This document shows, piece by piece, positions 5,814 to 6,501 of a stretch of 6,501 nucleotides of DNA. The notes beneath the pieces were generated by a model, which saw only the letters and a program-made list of their open reading frames with translations, did no database searches and had not been told where the DNA came from. How positions within the stretch are numbered: position 1 is the stretch's first letter; the number at the start of each line of letters is the position of its first letter. This stretch comes from Desulfobacterales bacterium (GTDB lineage Bacteria; Desulfobacterota; Desulfobacteria; Desulfobacterales; RPRI01): assembly GCA_020052975.1 (NCBI GenBank), contig JAGVOC010000226.1:1-6501 (forward strand), written 5' to 3'. A program made the translations under genes and the position numbers.

Positions 5814-6308
5814 ATGAGCAAGCCTTTCCCGAATAAAACAAACGTCTCACCGTATATTACCCCTGAAGGACATAAACATTTAAGCGAGGAACTCTCCTTT
5901 CTGTGGAAGATCAAACGCCCCCAGGTTACTCAGGCGGTTGCTGAGGCTGCGGCTATGGGGGATCGTTCCGAGAACGCAGAATATATCTACGGGAAAAAGC
6001 AGTTACGGCAAATTGATTCCCGCATACGGTTTCTTGCGCGCAGATTGAATGAGTTGATTGTAGTGGACAGAACACCTAAAGATACTTCAAGAGTTTATTT
6101 TGGCGCATGGGTTGAAATTGAGGATCCCGAGGGGAAGGTGTCCCGATATCGCATTGTCGGTCCTGATGAATTTGATGCTGAGAGGGATTTTATCAGTATC
6201 GATTCCCCGATGGCAAAAGCATTGTTGCGCAGGACGAAGGGGGAAGAAGTTCTTGTGCGCAGACCTGACGGTACAACTTCTTTCGTTGTGATATCCATCC
6301 GTTATTAA
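5814..6308 (+). CDS. greB: Transcription elongation factor GreB, 164 residues
   Basis: GreB binds RNA polymerase in the secondary channel and stimulates cleavage of backtracked RNA, rescuing stalled elongation complexes. The N-terminal coiled-coil carries the loop motif MGDRSENAEY (48-57), in which D50 and E53 are the acidic tip residues that coordinate the second catalytic magnesium. The C-terminal globular domain has FGAWVEIEDPEG and the block YRIVGPDEFDAERDFISIDSPMAKALL, which matches GreB rather than GreA by length and by the FGAWVEIE and SIDSPMA(K/R)ALL words as I recall them from the E. coli protein. Length is close to the E. coli GreB length of 158. The start at 5814 follows GAGAAAGGA closely; an upstream TTG at 5751 would add 21 residues without homology and is not used. 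Base composition is higher in G+C than the cassette to the left. Confidence 0.95.
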   Translation: MSKPFPNKTNVSPYITPEGHKHLSEELSFLWKIKRPQVTQAVAEAAAMGDRSENAEYIYGKKQLRQIDSRIRFLARRLNELIVVDRTPKDTSRVYFGAWVEIEDPEGKVSRYRIVGPDEFDAERDFISIDSPMAKALLRRTKGEEVLVRRPDGTTSFVVISIRY

Positions 6309-6353
6309 ATAGAAAGCGAACGGCATACTATTTTCACCTGTTTCGGAAACCCA

Positions 6354-6365
6354 TATTCATGAATA
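6354..6365. promoter_or_regulatory. 12-bp perfect palindrome over the malic enzyme -35 box, candidate operator
   Basis: TATTCATGAATA reads the same on both strands and covers the proposed -35 TTCATG (6356-6361). A protein bound here would block or replace contact of sigma with the -35 region. The regulator is unknown. Confidence 0.4.
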
Positions 6366-6384
6366 CCACGATTGGCGGTATAAT
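6356..6384 (+). promoter_or_regulatory. Promoter of the malic enzyme gene, predicts leaderless mRNA
   Basis: TTCATG (6356-6361, 3 of 6 to the -35 consensus), a 17-base spacer and TATAAT (6379-6384, perfect). Only six bases (ACTTCT) separate the -10 box from the ATG at 6391, so transcription should begin at or next to the start codon. There is no Shine-Dalgarno sequence before the ATG. The spacing is the same as at the 90-residue gene (1458). Confidence 0.6.
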
Positions 6385-6390
6385 ACTTCT

Positions 6391-6501
6391 ATGACAAGAA
6401 CGCCGAGTCCAAGTTACGCGATAACACTGAGGATCGAGATGCCTCATCAGCCCGGAATCTTCGGAAAGATTGCGACTGCAATTACCGGGATCGACGGTGA
6501 T
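6391..6501 (+). CDS. NAD-dependent malic enzyme with N-terminal ACT domain (partial, first 37 residues)
   Basis: The 37 visible residues start MTRTPSPSYAITLRIEM and continue with PHQPGIFGKIATAI. This is the first strand and first helix of an ACT domain (PG at the strand-helix turn) in the form found at the N-terminus of oxaloacetate-decarboxylating, NAD-dependent malic enzymes, which convert malate to pyruvate and CO2. The catalytic domain lies outside the window. The identification rests on my recollection of the characteristic RTPSxSY...R start, so other ACT-domain proteins remain possible. A downstream ATG at 6439 follows a GAGG-like sequence but would cut into the ACT domain, so 6391 is preferred, with a leaderless mRNA. 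It follows greB on the same strand after 82 bases but appears to have its own promoter. Confidence 0.75.
   Translation, partial: MTRTPSPSYAITLRIEMPHQPGIFGKIATAITGIDGD

Noticed and set aside
1..6501. CRISPR array, tRNA, rRNA, transposase or integrase genes
   Set aside because: No regularly spaced repeats, cloverleaf, rRNA-like sequence or recombinase motifs were seen on either strand.

Overview
The window is bacterial DNA with densely packed genes in its right part and long gene-poor stretches in its left part. No rRNA, tRNA or clade-specific marker is present, so I cannot name the organism. A GreB-type elongation factor next to an ACT-domain NAD-malic enzyme, with sigma-70-like promoters, suits a Gram-negative lineage such as a proteobacterium, desulfobacterium or nitrospirote; this is inference.

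Layout. (1) 1-183, minus: the N-terminus of a calcineurin-like metallophosphoesterase running off the left edge. (2) 184-1185: about 1 kb without a convincing gene, holding inverted repeats and decayed-looking sequence that seems distantly related to the stretch at 5512-5742. (3) 1186-1458, minus: a 90-residue protein of unknown function with a TTGACA-type promoter placed so that its mRNA should be leaderless. (4) 1494-1824: no supported gene. (5) 1825-5425, plus: an AT-rich cassette with its own promoter, a 19-residue reading frame with a good ribosome binding site, a GT4-like glycosyltransferase, and a 699-residue radical SAM protein with a short SPASM/twitch-type C-terminus and an unusual long N-terminal domain. 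(6) 5426-5742: an intergenic stretch. (7) 5814-6308, plus: greB. (8) 6391 to the right edge, plus: the start of an ACT-domain NAD-dependent malic enzyme, again with a promoter that predicts a leaderless mRNA and with a 12-bp palindrome over its -35 region.

The cassette at 1825-5425 is the most interesting part. Hand counts of single 60-base lines give 37-38% G+C inside the cassette (2641-2700, 3661-3720), against 53% in greB (5941-6000) and 50% in the malic enzyme start (6421-6480). This suggests the cassette was acquired separately. A very short ORF followed by a glycosyltransferase and a radical SAM/SPASM enzyme resembles the logic of peptide-modifying (RiPP-like) systems such as mycofactocin, where a SPASM enzyme and a glycosyltransferase act on one small peptide. 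The same layout could also be a leader peptide ahead of two surface-glycan or small-molecule enzymes. The sequence alone does not decide between these.
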